Positions 1 to 8,993 of a stretch of DNA of 64,000 nucleotides are shown one piece after another (position 1 is the stretch's first letter; every line of letters starts with the position of its first letter). The notes below the pieces were generated by a model. It was not told the DNA's origin, did not search any database, and was given only the letters and a program-made list of their open reading frames with translations. The position numbers were made by a program, and so were the translations under genes. The stretch is from Bacillus sp. HSf4. GTDB taxonomy: Bacteria; Bacillota; Bacilli; Bacillales; Bacillaceae. The DNA is taken from positions 477,501 to 541,500 of the forward strand of contig NZ_CP120679.1 of NCBI RefSeq assembly GCF_029537375.1, given 5' to 3'.

Positions 1-98
1 ATTCATTTTCATGGATGGACAGGATTTATTCACTAATCATTTCCGTAAAGTGGTAAACTCTATACTGATTGTAACCATTAGTATTAGAGGAGAATGCC

Positions 99-1625
99 AT
101 GAAGACTCTGGATGTTCAGGCGTTGCACCATGCAATTGACAAAACGCTGGAACAATTAAAACAACAATCAGACGAAATCGCCAAAGTCAAAAAAGCCGTT
201 AAGGACATCACATCACTTGATGATGCTTTAAAGGGAAAAGGCGGCGACGCGATCCGTGCCTTTTACGAGGAATGCCACACCCCTTTTTTGCAGTTCTATG
301 ACACTTTCATAGAGGAATACAGTTCCACGCTAAAGAAAATGAAAAATGCGCTGAATTCCCTGGAACCGAACCACAACGGATTTATTTCGCAAGCCTTTCT
401 CGAACACGAACTGGAACAAGGCTTGAACGCGGCCGATCGAACAACGAAACACTTGGTATCCAAAGCAAATGCCACGATGGCAAAAGTCAGCCATATTGTC
501 GATCTGCCGGATTTGAACGACAACGATTTTCATGAACAAAATCGAAAAGCAATGAAAGAAATCAATCAGACGATTGAAAAGCTGCACACCTTTGACAGGG
601 AGCAGACAAACGCCCTCAAAACCGCTGAAAACGACCTTGAAACGATGCAAAAATACATCTCAAGGCTCGAGAAAATGTATACCGGGCCTAAAATTGAAAT
701 CACCGGCTATCAAAAAGGATCGATTTTAAAACCGGATGAGATGGATACCCTGAGTGGAAATCAAGAAACAGCGATGGGTGTTATGTTGAAAAAAGTCGGA
801 GACAAAGAAGACACTGAAATGAATACTCTCGCCGACCCTGATCGAACAAAGAAATTGGCGGCACAAAAAGTTTCTAAGAAAGTGTATAGTGAAGAGGAGT
901 TAGAAAAGCTAGAAAAGAAATATACTGTTTATAATGACACAGTGTACCGAGCTTATATAGATGGTAATATAATCGTCAAGTTAGAACCTGCATACACCCT
1001 TCCTGAAAATGTTGAAAAAAGCGAATGGGAAAAATATCTAGAGACTGGTTTGGAATTTGCAGGAGTTTATGATGCAGTAAGAGCCGGATTTGGGTACGAC
1101 CTTGCAACAGGTGAAATCGTTTCAGTCAAAGATCGTTTTTTAGCTGGATTTTATGTCACACCTTTTGGAAAAGCATTTAAATACGGAAAACGCGGTTACA
1201 AATTATTCAAAGGTGAGGAATCAGCAAAGAAAATTGCAAAGGTTGAGAAAGGTGCGAAAGCAGCTAAGGATGTTGGAAAAGTTGAGAAGAAAACTTCTAA
1301 AACTACGAATGATGTTCTTAAAAACCCTATCGAGAGCAAGTTTAAAGGGACTGGAGACCTTGATAAACTTTATAAGAGTGTGTCTTTAGGAAAAGGAACT
1401 ACAGGCAGAACAAAACCAAATAATTTAAATGAACAATTAGCTATGAAGGAAGTGCTCTCAAACCCTAATACCGGCAAACCTATACCGTTAAGAAAAGGGA
1501 TGACAGACTCTCGTTGGCCTAAAGATGAAGGCTGGGTTAAAATGTCTAAGAATGTGAATGGCGTCGAAGTTCATTATTTAAAAAACACTAAAACAGGCCA
1601 GTTCGATGATTTTAAATTCAAATAA
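99..1625 (+). CDS. LXG-domain polymorphic toxin, nuclease-like C-terminal tip
   Basis: Predicted antibacterial toxin exported by the Bacillus type VII (Yuk/ESX) system. Residues 1-235 are the helical LXG targeting module, closely matching the N-terminus of the LXG protein at 19613-21040 (both begin MKTLDVQA and share LHTFDREQTNALK and KMYTGPKIEI near residue 195). Residues about 320-370 (VYDAVRAGFGYDLATGE) resemble a pre-toxin TG linker. The last ~65 residues (NLNEQLAMKEVLSNP, then WP-DEGWVKM and a terminal DDFKFK) look like the small nuclease tips that end many polymorphic toxins; the nuclease activity is inferred. From about position 880 the DNA turns visibly more AT-rich, as expected of an exchanged tip. 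ATG start after GAGGAGA. The gene just downstream is the likely immunity protein. No DUF5082/DUF5344 partners lie in the 98 bp upstream, which look intergenic. Confidence 0.85.
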   Translation: MKTLDVQALHHAIDKTLEQLKQQSDEIAKVKKAVKDITSLDDALKGKGGDAIRAFYEECHTPFLQFYDTFIEEYSSTLKKMKNALNSLEPNHNGFISQAFLEHELEQGLNAADRTTKHLVSKANATMAKVSHIVDLPDLNDNDFHEQNRKAMKEINQTIEKLHTFDREQTNALKTAENDLETMQKYISRLEKMYTGPKIEITGYQKGSILKPDEMDTLSGNQETAMGVMLKKVGDKEDTEMNTLADPDRTKKLAAQKVSKKVYSEEELEKLEKKYTVYNDTVYRAYIDGNIIVKLEPAYTLPENVEKSEWEKYLETGLEFAGVYDAVRAGFGYDLATGEIVSVKDRFLAGFYVTPFGKAFKYGKRGYKLFKGEESAKKIAKVEKGAKAAKDVGKVEKKTSKTTNDVLKNPIESKFKGTGDLDKLYKSVSLGKGTTGRTKPNNLNEQLAMKEVLSNPNTGKPIPLRKGMTDSRWPKDEGWVKMSKNVNGVEVHYLKNTKTGQFDDFKFK

Positions 1626-1641
1626 ATGAAGGTGACAATAA

Positions 1642-2037
1642 ATGAAAGTTAAATGCAAGATGAATACAGGCTTAGAATTATCAGAAAAAACTTACGAAAT
1701 TGGTTACAGCCCTGAAACCATCTTCGATTTAAAAAAAGACGAACAATATAGCGTTTATGGTATTTGTGAATGGAATTCTTCTTTACACTTTTTAATCAAA
1801 GGTGAAGAAGACAACTTTCCATCTTGGTATCCCTCGGAATTATTTGAAGTTACGGAGAAACAGTTGCCACTAGAATGGTATTTTAATTTCGATAGGGATA
1901 ATGATATTTCCGCAGTGTGGGGTTATAAAGAGTTGGTGATGGATGAAAGCCATTTCGATGGTTTAATGGAGCGAGAAAACGATGCGTTAAAAGTATTTTT
2001 AGAACGAAAAAAAGAAATAGACGAAGATTTTTGCTAA
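1642..2037 (+). CDS. Probable immunity protein for the upstream LXG toxin
   Basis: A 131-residue acidic, soluble protein with no signal peptide or membrane segment, beginning 16 bp after the toxin stop and preceded by GAAGGTGACA. Size, acidity, AT-rich codon use like the toxin tip, and position immediately 3' of an LXG gene are typical of cytoplasmic immunity proteins that bind and block a nuclease tip. I do not recognise a named immunity family; a WYFNFDRDNDISAVWGYKEL segment (residues about 73-92) is the most distinctive part. Function is inferred from context only. A strong terminator follows 12 bp downstream, so toxin and this gene form a closed unit. Confidence 0.65.
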   Translation: MKVKCKMNTGLELSEKTYEIGYSPETIFDLKKDEQYSVYGICEWNSSLHFLIKGEEDNFPSWYPSELFEVTEKQLPLEWYFNFDRDNDISAVWGYKELVMDESHFDGLMERENDALKVFLERKKEIDEDFC

Positions 2038-2049
2038 TTAATTAAGTTA

Positions 2050-2080
2050 AAAGACGCTAAACAGGCGTCTTTCTTTTTTA
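2050..2080 (+). terminator. Rho-independent terminator of the LXG toxin-immunity pair
   Basis: Perfect 8-bp stem AAAGACGC/GCGTCTTT with a 7-nt loop followed by CTTTTTT. Confidence 0.85.
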
Positions 2081-2234
2081 CTCCGACACCACGGCAACCC
2101 AGCAAAAACGGAGCTCATATAGTACCTTCAGAACTTTTAAAATCATAAATGAGGGGGATATCAATGGGATATGATCCTTTAATTTCAAATTTGTGCTTCG
2201 GAGCCCGCGATAGTTGCAACAACTTTTTCCTTTG

Positions 2235-2284
2235 TTTACAGGTAGTTGATTTTCTTTTATAATTTTGATTAACATGAATGTCAA
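2235..2284 (+). promoter_or_regulatory. Sigma-A promoter and operator of the TetR gene
   Basis: TTTACA (2235-2240), 17-bp spacer, perfect TATAAT (2258-2263). Directly behind the -10 lies TTGATTAACATGAATGTCAA (2265-2284), an imperfect palindrome that recurs inverted with 18 of 20 matches at 2961-2980 in front of the next gene. This is the probable autoregulatory operator; binding itself is inferred. Confidence 0.7.
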
Positions 2285-2301
2285 TGAAAAGAGGTTTTTT
2301 T

Positions 2302-2943
2302 TTGTCACCACGTACAAAGGAACAGAATGAAGAAATTCGAAGACAGCGGAAACAGGACATTTTACGGGCAGCCATCTTGGTTTACGCCGAAAAAGGATAC
2401 TCAGCTACCGAAATGGGTGATATTGCGGCACAGGCTGGCCTGGCGCGTGGATTGGTGTATCACTATTTTAAGAACAAGCAAGCCTTGTTCCGTGAATTGT
2501 ATGAGGATATAATGGCCAAGACCCAGCAGACAACGGTGTCACACTTTCAGCAGGATCGGCCACCGTTGGAATTGTTAAGTGAGTATGCACGATTAGTATG
2601 CAGGCAGGTTTTGAATGAACCAGCCGTTTCGCAATTTTATATGAGGATTAGTCTGGACATCCATTTATTTTATACTGAAGAACAGCTTTCTTCTTTTGAA
2701 TGGGTAAGGGCTTTTATTGAACCCATTATTTCTGTAATCAAACAAGGTATTCAACAGGGGACGGTTCGTCAAGGGAATCCGAGCCTTATGGCTATGCAAT
2801 TCTGGGGGGCTATATCACAAGGTATGAACTACTTGGGACAACTTCAGAAAGAAGGAACAACCGAGCAACCCGTAAAGGATCGGTTAATGACTGTGGTAGA
2901 GGAAGTTACAGAAACAGCTCTAGCGATCGTGAAGCCGGAATAA
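2302..2943 (+). CDS. TetR/AcrR family transcriptional regulator
   Basis: Probable one-component repressor. The N-terminal ~60 residues form a TetR helix-turn-helix (DILRAAILVYAEKGYSATEM, then LARGLVYHYFKNKQALF); the remaining ~150 residues are the helical ligand-binding domain typical of the family. I chose the TTG at 2302 because AAAAGAGG ends 7 nt upstream; in-frame ATGs at 2278 and 2284 lie inside the operator palindrome and have no Shine-Dalgarno sequence. About 213 aa, normal for TetR. The operator found at its own promoter is repeated before the following gene, so the two are probably co-controlled. The ligand is unknown. This regulator is not part of the B. subtilis backbone I recall. 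Confidence 0.85.
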   Translation: MSPRTKEQNEEIRRQRKQDILRAAILVYAEKGYSATEMGDIAAQAGLARGLVYHYFKNKQALFRELYEDIMAKTQQTTVSHFQQDRPPLELLSEYARLVCRQVLNEPAVSQFYMRISLDIHLFYTEEQLSSFEWVRAFIEPIISVIKQGIQQGTVRQGNPSLMAMQFWGAISQGMNYLGQLQKEGTTEQPVKDRLMTVVEEVTETALAIVKPE

Positions 2944-2960
2944 ATTTTTTTGATTTTATA

Positions 2961-2980
2961 TTGACATTCATGCAAATCAA
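2961..2980. promoter_or_regulatory. Second TetR-type operator, inverted copy
   Basis: TTGACATTCATGCAAATCAA, whose reverse complement matches 18 of 20 bases of the operator at 2265-2284. It lies 17 bp after the TetR stop and before the hypothetical gene, implying that gene is controlled by the regulator. Confidence 0.55.
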
Positions 2981-3011
2981 AAAAGAGGTGTGGATTATTA
3001 CATTCGTAACG

Positions 3012-3512
3012 ATGACACAAGCGGAGTTTGATGCATTAAGTGACGAGAGGCTCGGGTGGGTATGTGTTGAGTCTACTCTTTTAAGTATTCGTGGGAAGGA
3101 TGCTGCGGCAAAATCAGCAGCGATTACTAGTTTGAATAGGAGTCAGCAGGCACTGTGCATGTTTAGGGTTTTTTATGATCATGCAAAGGACTCCGCGAAC
3201 GAGTTTTACTCTTGGGTGTCTTATTTGTTGCAGACACCGGGATACTGGACAGGTGTGACTGGGGCCCTGAACTATTTCAATGATCAAAATCTGCTGAAAC
3301 TGCTCGAAGATACAAAGCAGACCATTGAGATTAATGGGCATAATGCCCACGCAGAAGGTGACGCCTTCAAAGAACGACAGAGAGATCAGGAACTGTTACA
3401 TATCATCAATCGATTATACGAACGATTTCAAGAGATCGTTGCCGACAGTCTGATAAAAATTGGTGATTTCATCCGGTCCCATCCACAGGACTTTGTTATT
3501 TTGGCAAAATAA
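3012..3512 (+). CDS. Hypothetical protein, TetR-operator linked
   Basis: About 166 residues, soluble and largely helical, beginning MTQAEFDALSDERLGW if translated from the ATG at 3012. I do not recognise the family. The frame stays open up to a TTG at 2961, but that TTG sits inside a regulator-binding palindrome and has no ribosome-binding site; AAGAGGTG at 2982-2989 is too far (22 nt) from 3012 to be ideal, so the start is uncertain. Tryptophans and aromatic residues cluster in the middle (FYSWVSYLLQTPGYWTG, residues about 66-82). It is followed by a perfect palindromic terminator and probably forms a regulon of one with the TetR gene. Confidence 0.6.
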   Translation: MTQAEFDALSDERLGWVCVESTLLSIRGKDAAAKSAAITSLNRSQQALCMFRVFYDHAKDSANEFYSWVSYLLQTPGYWTGVTGALNYFNDQNLLKLLEDTKQTIEINGHNAHAEGDAFKERQRDQELLHIINRLYERFQEIVADSLIKIGDFIRSHPQDFVILAK

Positions 3513-3559
3513 TTCGAATCAAATGGAACCGGATTTGATTGAACGTACAAAATAACAGA

Positions 3560-3585
3560 CAGCCTGATCTGATCAGATCAGGCTG
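3560..3585. terminator. Bidirectional terminator (26-bp perfect palindrome)
   Basis: CAGCCTGATCTGA and its exact reverse complement meet with no loop. It lies between the convergent hypothetical gene and tcyC, with T-rich flanks on both sides, so it can terminate both transcripts. Confidence 0.7.
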
Positions 3586-3591
3586 CCATGT

Positions 3592-4335
3592 TTATACCGG
3601 ATTTAAAATTCGATTTAAAAATTGTTTGGTCCGTTCTTCTTTCGGTGCCGAAAAGATTTGTTCCGGCGGTCCCTGCTCGACGATGACGCCGCCGTCGATA
3701 AAGACGACTTCATCTGCGACATCCTGGGCGAATTTGATTTCGTGAGTGACAACGACCATTGTCCAGCCTTCATTCGCCAGGTCTTTCATGACCTTCAGCA
3801 CTTCGCCGACCAGCTCCGGGTCAAGGGCCGATGTGGGCTCATCAAAAAGCATCAGCTCAGGCTTGATGGCCAGCGCCCGGGCGATACCGACGCGCTGCTG
3901 CTGTCCGCCTGACAGCTGAAACGGATAGAGATCCATTTTGTCCTCTAGGCCGACTTTTTTCAAAAGCTGTACCGCTTCTTTTTTGACTTCCTCTTTAGCG
4001 CGTTTTTGCACCTTTACGGGGCCTTCCATCACATTTTCAAGCACGGTGCGGTGCGGAAACAGGTGATAGGCCTGAAACACCATTCCCGATTTTCTGCGGA
4101 GGCGAAGCAAATCGCCAGGCTTATGCTTCTTTGAAAAGTCGATGGTAAAGTCTTCAAAGGAAAGGATGCCGCGGTTTGGAATTTCAAGCGCATTCAGGCA
4201 GCGAAGCAGCGTTGTTTTTCCGGACCCGGAAGGCCCTAAAATGGCGATCACTTTTCCTTTTTCGATATTCAAGTCGATCCTTTTTAACACTTCATTTTCG
4301 CCGAAGGATTTATTCAGCCCTTTAATCGCAAGCAT
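3592..4335 (-). CDS. tcyC: L-cystine ABC transporter, ATP-binding subunit
   Basis: ATPase of a polar amino-acid ABC importer, 247 aa, full length. Walker [10 protein letters not shown] (about residues 34-42), signature [15 protein letters not shown], Walker [13 protein letters not shown] and the switch histidine in VVVTHE are all intact. The order tcyA-tcyB-tcyC on the minus strand, with 15 bp between tcyB and tcyC, makes one operon. The cystine assignment follows similarity to B. subtilis TcyC (YckI) and its place upstream of bsdA; a related glutamine/arginine importer would look alike from this subunit alone. Confidence 0.9.
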   Translation of the reverse strand: MLAIKGLNKSFGENEVLKRIDLNIEKGKVIAILGPSGSGKTTLLRCLNALEIPNRGILSFEDFTIDFSKKHKPGDLLRLRRKSGMVFQAYHLFPHRTVLENVMEGPVKVQKRAKEEVKKEAVQLLKKVGLEDKMDLYPFQLSGGQQQRVGIARALAIKPELMLFDEPTSALDPELVGEVLKVMKDLANEGWTMVVVTHEIKFAQDVADEVVFIDGGVIVEQGPPEQIFSAPKEERTKQFLNRILNPV

Positions 4336-4349
4336 TGTCTATTCCCTCC

Positions 4350-5054
4350 TTATTTCGCCACATACCGGTCTAAACGCCGTTCAATCTGCTGCTGAGCAAT
4401 CGCAAGAACAAAACAGATAATCCAATAAATGAATGCGGCTTCGATATAAATGATTAAAATCTGGTCAAGGTGTGTCGCTCCGATTTCCTGGGCTTTGCGG
4501 AATAATTCGGCGACCAAAATCTGCGACGCGAGAGATGTGTCCTTAATTAAGCTGATAAATGTATTGGATAATGGCGGAATCGACACCCGCACGGCCTGCG
4601 GCAGAATGATTCTGGAAAGCGCCGTTTTTTGCGTCATTCCGATCGAGTAGGCGGCTTCCCATTGCCCTTTTGGGACGGAAAGGATGGAAGCGCGGATAAT
4701 TTCCGACGCATAGGCGCCGACATTCAATGAAAAGGCGATAACAGCGCTCGGAAACGGAGCAATCGTCACATTGAAAGCCGGAAATAAGTAAAAGATGATA
4801 AACAGCTGAACGAGCAGCGGTGTTCCCCGGATCGCTGAGACGTATATGCCGAAAACCGCCTTTAAGATACGCGATTTTGACATTCTCGCCAGAGCCGTGA
4901 TCAGCGCGATGATCATGCCGAAAAGAAAAGAGAGAATGGCAAGGGGAATCGAATAATAGATTCCCCTTAGAAAAATCGGCCAAAATGACTCGCGCACAAG
5001 ATCCCACGGGATGGCTGCGCCGATGGCCAAAGCCTGTATATTATTGAGAAACAT
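4350..5054 (-). CDS. tcyB: L-cystine ABC transporter, permease subunit
   Basis: Integral membrane permease of the HisM/GlnP class, about 234 aa with several membrane helices and the conserved EAA loop region (EAAYSIGMTQKTALSRIILPQAVR). The start is taken at ATG 5054 (MFLNNIQALAIGAAIPWDL), which agrees with TcyB as I recall it; the frame is open further up to 5096, but that would overlap tcyA by 56 bp. With the chosen start the overlap with tcyA is 14 bp, indicating translational coupling. It should form the channel with TcyC bound on the cytoplasmic side. Confidence 0.9.
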   Translation of the reverse strand: MFLNNIQALAIGAAIPWDLVRESFWPIFLRGIYYSIPLAILSFLFGMIIALITALARMSKSRILKAVFGIYVSAIRGTPLLVQLFIIFYLFPAFNVTIAPFPSAVIAFSLNVGAYASEIIRASILSVPKGQWEAAYSIGMTQKTALSRIILPQAVRVSIPPLSNTFISLIKDTSLASQILVAELFRKAQEIGATHLDQILIIYIEAAFIYWIICFVLAIAQQQIERRLDRYVAK

Positions 5055-5850
5055 CTTCGCCAAACCATTTCTTCGCGATTTTACCCAGTGTGCCATCCTC
5101 TTTCATATCGTTCAGCGCGGAGTTGACTTTCTCCGCCAGTTCGCCGCTTCCTTTGCGGAAAGCGAAATACGTCTTTTGCGGATCACCGGTTTCAAAAGCG
5201 ATTTTCAAGTTTTTGTTTCCTGACGACTTCAAGTAGTTCAGTACGGCAAGTTTATCATTGTAAGTCAGGTCGACGCGGCCCTGCTGGATAAGCTGGAAGG
5301 ATTGCGCCATTCCTTCAACACCTTCGATATTCGCCCCGGCCTTTTTCGCCAGATCGTTGTAGTTGCTTGTTAACGACTGTGCCGCCGTTTTTCCTTTTAC
5401 ATCTTGTTCAGATTTGATTTCGTTATTGTCCGCTTTCGTGACAACAACCGCTTGGGATGTTGTATATGAATCGGAAAAATCGTATTGGTCTTCACGCCCT
5501 TTTTTGCCGACCTGGTTGGCCACCACGTCAAACCGCTTTGAATTGAGGCCGGCGAACATGCTGTCCCATTGCGTTTCTTTAAAATCGACTTTCAGATTGA
5601 GACGCTTGGCGACTTCTTTTATAACCTCGACGTCATAACCCGTTAATTTGTCCGTTTTTTTATCATGGAAGGTAAAAGGCTCATATGTTCCTTCTGTACC
5701 AACGGTCAATACACCTTTATCTTTGATCGAGGACCAAAGGTTTTGATTTTCGCCTGTCTTCTGATCCTCGGACTTGTCGCCCGACTGCCCGCAAGCGGCT
5801 GCCACGGCGATCAACAGCGTCATGAGTGCAGCGAATATTGCTTTTTTCAT
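5041..5850 (-). CDS. tcyA: L-cystine-binding lipoprotein of the TcyABC importer
   Basis: Extracellular solute receptor (SBP_bac_3 family), 269 aa. The N-terminus is a lipoprotein signal with lipobox VAAAC (cysteine about residue 20), so it is lipid-anchored to the membrane. Family hallmarks include GVLTVGTEGTYEPFTF, LTGYDVEVIKEVAKRL and FDVVANQV. It is first in the operon tcyA-tcyB-tcyC. No riboswitch or T-box was seen in the 113 bp between it and rocR. Cystine specificity is by similarity and synteny. Confidence 0.9.
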   Translation of the reverse strand: MKKAIFAALMTLLIAVAAACGQSGDKSEDQKTGENQNLWSSIKDKGVLTVGTEGTYEPFTFHDKKTDKLTGYDVEVIKEVAKRLNLKVDFKETQWDSMFAGLNSKRFDVVANQVGKKGREDQYDFSDSYTTSQAVVVTKADNNEIKSEQDVKGKTAAQSLTSNYNDLAKKAGANIEGVEGMAQSFQLIQQGRVDLTYNDKLAVLNYLKSSGNKNLKIAFETGDPQKTYFAFRKGSGELAEKVNSALNDMKEDGTLGKIAKKWFGEDVSQ

Positions 5851-5963
5851 TGTTAATCCCCACTTTTCTGATTGGATTTAATTGATTTGATTTTACTTAA
5901 GGACCTTCCAAAAGTAAAGCATAAAGCTTTTTTATTATGAGTCAAGCGATTCGTTTTTAGTGA

Positions 5964-7373
5964 TCAAGCTTGGGAATGGCTGATATTCCATTTTTTTAAG
6001 CGGTATTGAAGGCTTTGTCTGCTGATCCCCAATGTCCGTGCCGCCTGTGACACATTGTAGTTGCATTTTTTGAGCGTTTTCTGAATATAATATTTTTCGG
6101 TGTTCTCGATTTGTTCCTTTAAAGGAGCTGACGAGGCGGAAGGCGGCTGCGGGAAAACGTCGAATCCAGATGTGTGGGGGAGCTGCTCTTTTGCCGCCGT
6201 TTTTGTCCTGTATTGCAAGGGAAGATGCGTGAGGTCGATGTTTTCCTCATAAGCCATCAAGTTCATCGCACCTTCTATCAAATGTTCAAGCTCCCTGACG
6301 TTCCCCGGCCAATCGTAGGAAAGTAAAAACTGGCGCACTTCATCTTCAAGCCCTTTGACTTCCATTTGAAATAAGGCATTGTATTTATCAATAAAATGCT
6401 TTGCAAGCGGCAGGATATCGTCCTTCCGATCTTTGAGCGGAGGGATGAACAGCGTGACGACGCTCAGCCTGTAGTAAAGGTCTTTTCTCAGGCGCTTTTC
6501 GCTGACGGCGTCGATCGGATCTTCGTTCATCGTCGCGATAATTCTGACATCGATCGGCGTGTCTTTTGCAGCACCGATTCGTCTGATGGTTTTCTCCTGG
6601 ATGGCCCGCAAAAGCTTCGCCTGCAAATTCAAGTCCAATGAATTGATTTCATCAAGAAGGAGTGTCCCGCCATCGGCTTGTTCAAATAGGCCGGGGCGGT
6701 CGACAGCTCCCGTAAACGCGCCTTTTGCCGTTCCAAATAAAAGACCTTCGACAAGACTTTCAGGAAGGGCCGCGCAGTTTTGCGAGATAAACGGACCTGT
6801 CGAACGCTGGCTGCCGTTATGGATGCTTTGAGCAAACAGCTCTTTTCCGGTTCCGGTATCCCCTACAATGAGAATGGAAGAGGAGGTTCGTGTCGCCCGT
6901 TTCGCGTGTTCGGCAACTTCCAGGATCTCCGGGCTGACGCCGATCAGGCTGTCAAACGTATATTTTGTATTTTCGGTTTTATTCATGTTTTCCCTGATCA
7001 AGCGTTCAAGCTTTGTCACATCTTTAGCAATCTCGACGGCTCCTATGATATGACCGTTTTCCATAACCGGAAACGTATGATTGACGGTTGTAATCTCCTG
7101 TCCTTTGTTATTGAAGTATGTCTGCTTGACGTTTTTGATCGTTTTTCCGTATTGAAGCGCCTGTACGAGTGTGCTGTCATGATGGCTGGCAAACGTAAAT
7201 ACATCCAGCAGGTTTTTGCCGAGCACATCTTGAGCATCCATGCCTTCGATTTGCGTCATTTTAGTGTTGTACACGACCGAAGTGCCGTTTTCATCGACAA
7301 CATGCAGGCCGATATCAATTTCATCACTAATTTTTTTGAAAATGTGCTCCATGAATTGGCTGTCTGTCAGCAA
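5964..7373 (-). CDS. rocR: Sigma-54-dependent activator of arginine catabolism
   Basis: NtrC-type enhancer-binding protein, 469 aa. Residues 10-125 form a PAS sensor (IGLHVVDENGTSVVYN); residues about 143-370 are the AAA+ domain with Walker A GDTGTGKE (171-178), the sigma-54 contact motif GAFTGA (218-223) and Walker B GGTLLLDE (235-242); the last 40 residues are a Fis-type helix-turn-helix (NVSQAARTLGISRQSLQYRL). The start is TTG at 7373, supported by AAAGGGGG 8 nt upstream and by agreement with RocR. It is divergent from rocDEF, whose sigma-54 promoter and palindromic activator sites lie between them. In B. subtilis RocR responds to ornithine or citrulline and activates rocDEF. Confidence 0.95.
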   Translation of the reverse strand: MLTDSQFMEHIFKKISDEIDIGLHVVDENGTSVVYNTKMTQIEGMDAQDVLGKNLLDVFTFASHHDSTLVQALQYGKTIKNVKQTYFNNKGQEITTVNHTFPVMENGHIIGAVEIAKDVTKLERLIRENMNKTENTKYTFDSLIGVSPEILEVAEHAKRATRTSSSILIVGDTGTGKELFAQSIHNGSQRSTGPFISQNCAALPESLVEGLLFGTAKGAFTGAVDRPGLFEQADGGTLLLDEINSLDLNLQAKLLRAIQEKTIRRIGAAKDTPIDVRIIATMNEDPIDAVSEKRLRKDLYYRLSVVTLFIPPLKDRKDDILPLAKHFIDKYNALFQMEVKGLEDEVRQFLLSYDWPGNVRELEHLIEGAMNLMAYEENIDLTHLPLQYRTKTAAKEQLPHTSGFDVFPQPPSASSAPLKEQIENTEKYYIQKTLKKCNYNVSQAARTLGISRQSLQYRLKKWNISHSQA

Positions 7374-7427
7374 GTCAATTTCCCCCTTTGTCTGTCTCTT
7401 ATTAATTGTAAGCGAAAACTAGAGAGG

Positions 7428-7487
7428 TGCAAAATGGTTTTGCATCATCTTTTGCACTTTGGGAGAAAAGGTGCATAAAAATTTGCG
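7428..7487 (+). promoter_or_regulatory. RocR upstream activating sequences
   Basis: Three TGCA-bounded elements: TGCAAAATGGTTTTGCA (7428-7444, nearly perfect palindrome), TGCATCATCTTTTGCA (7441-7456, sharing four bases with the first) and the weaker GTGCATAAAAATTTGCG (7471-7487). They lie 40-100 bp before the sigma-54 promoter, the arrangement known for RocR enhancer sites. Confidence 0.75.
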
Positions 7488-7528
7488 GATGAAAAACAGA
7501 AAATTCGTGCGGACTGCGGTTTTTTATG

Positions 7529-7546
7529 TTGGCATGAAATTTGCAT
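7529..7546 (+). promoter_or_regulatory. Sigma-54 (SigL) promoter of rocDEF
   Basis: TTGGCAT-N5-TTGCAT is an essentially perfect -24/-12 element (GG at 7531-7532, GC at 7543-7544). Transcription should start near 7556, giving a ~60-nt leader before rocD. Confidence 0.9.
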
Positions 7547-7616
7547 GTTAGAAAGGGTGTAAGAAAAAAACGACATCTGGCATGTATGTCCTAACAAACA
7601 AGAAGGAGGAATCAGA

Positions 7617-8819
7617 ATGGCGGTTTTATCAAAGTCCGAAGAAATTATGAAGAAAACGGCACATTACGGCGCAAACAACTATCATCCGCTGCCGATCGTG
7701 ATTTCCGAAGCGGAAGGTGCATGGGTGAAAGATCCTGAAGGAAACCGGTACATGGATATGCTTAGCGCCTATTCCGCTGTCAACCAGGGGCACAGGCATC
7801 CGAAAATTATTCAGGCGCTGAAAAATCAAGCCGATAAGATTACGTTGACATCAAGGGCTTTTCACAATGATCAACTCGGTCCTTTCTATGAAAAAGTGGC
7901 ATCATTGACGAAAAAAGACATGGTTCTGCCGATGAATACAGGCGCAGAAGCGGTTGAGTCAGCGGTCAAAGCGGCGCGGCGCTGGGCTTATGATGTAAAA
8001 GGCGTGGCCGACAATCAAGCGGAAATCATCGCGTGTGCAGGCAATTTTCACGGCCGTACGATGCTGGCTGTATCCCTTTCATCTGAAGCGGAATATAAGC
8101 GCGGCTTCGGCCCGATGCTTCCCGGTATTAAGCTGATTCCTTACGGAGATGCAGAAGCGTTGAAAAACGCGATTACAGCGAATACAGCCGCTTTCTTATT
8201 CGAGCCGATTCAAGGCGAGGCGGGCATCGTCATTCCGCCGGAAGGCTTTTTACAACAGGCGGCGGAGATCTGTAAAGAAAACAATGTGCTGTTTATCGCT
8301 GATGAAATCCAGTCCGGACTTGGGCGCACAGGTAAGATGTTCGCCTGCGATTGGGAAGGCATTGTTCCGGACATGTACATTTTAGGAAAAGCGCTCGGCG
8401 GCGGAGTGTTTCCGATCTCATGTATCGCGGCGAACCGCGATGTACTCGGCGTCTTTAACCCTGGCTCCCACGGCTCGACCTTCGGCGGAAACCCGCTGGC
8501 ATGCGCCGTCTCCATCGCCGCGCTTGACGTCCTGGAAGATGAATGTCTTGCTGAACGCTCTTTAGAGCTTGGCGAATATTTTAAAGAAAAGCTGCTGCAA
8601 ATCGATAATCCAAGCATTAAAGAAGTGCGCGGCAGAGGACTTTTCATCGGAGTGGAGCTGACGGAAGCTGCGCGCCCATATTGCGAACACTTAAAAGAAG
8701 AAGGGCTGCTGTGCAAAGAAACGCATGAGACCGTCATTCGGTTTGCGCCTCCTTTGGTCATCTCCAAAGAGGACCTCGATTGGGCCATTGAAAAGATTAC
8801 CCGTGTTTTGTCGAAATAA
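7617..8819 (+). CDS. rocD: Ornithine aminotransferase
   Basis: PLP-dependent class III aminotransferase, 400 aa, converting ornithine and 2-oxoglutarate to glutamate semialdehyde and glutamate in the cytoplasm. Key residues are visible: Asp229 in [15 protein letters not shown], the PLP lysine Lys258 in ILGKALGGG, and [13 protein letters not shown] preceded by AAGGAGG. First gene of the sigma-54 dependent roc operon. A hairpin after its stop probably attenuates rather than ends transcription, because rocE and rocF have no sigma-54 promoter of their own that I can see. Confidence 0.95.
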   Translation: MAVLSKSEEIMKKTAHYGANNYHPLPIVISEAEGAWVKDPEGNRYMDMLSAYSAVNQGHRHPKIIQALKNQADKITLTSRAFHNDQLGPFYEKVASLTKKDMVLPMNTGAEAVESAVKAARRWAYDVKGVADNQAEIIACAGNFHGRTMLAVSLSSEAEYKRGFGPMLPGIKLIPYGDAEALKNAITANTAAFLFEPIQGEAGIVIPPEGFLQQAAEICKENNVLFIADEIQSGLGRTGKMFACDWEGIVPDMYILGKALGGGVFPISCIAANRDVLGVFNPGSHGSTFGGNPLACAVSIAALDVLEDECLAERSLELGEYFKEKLLQIDNPSIKEVRGRGLFIGVELTEAARPYCEHLKEEGLLCKETHETVIRFAPPLVISKEDLDWAIEKITRVLSK

Positions 8820-8826
8820 TCAAAAC

Positions 8827-8860
8827 GGCTGAACAATAAGGGATTGTTCAGCCTGTTTTT
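8827..8860 (+). terminator. Hairpin between rocD and rocE
   Basis: 11-bp stem GGCTGAACAAT/ATTGTTCAGCC followed by TGTTTTT. It may reduce rocEF expression relative to rocD or protect the rocD message. Confidence 0.7.
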
Positions 8861-8993
8861 AGCCATGGGGTGCGAAGTTTGTCGTAAATTGAAATATAAG
8901 GAAATTATTCAGAAGATTTAAAAAATAGTCATTTCATCACAAGGGGATTGTAGGATAACAGGGGGAAAATCACACGGAAGGGGTGTAGGCGGT

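Noticed and set aside
3539..3745. 68-codon plus-strand frame at the tcyC end
   Set aside because: Lies over the palindromic terminator and antisense to tcyC.
8210..8866. 218-codon frame opposite rocD
   Set aside because: Serine-rich antisense shadow of a well-supported gene.
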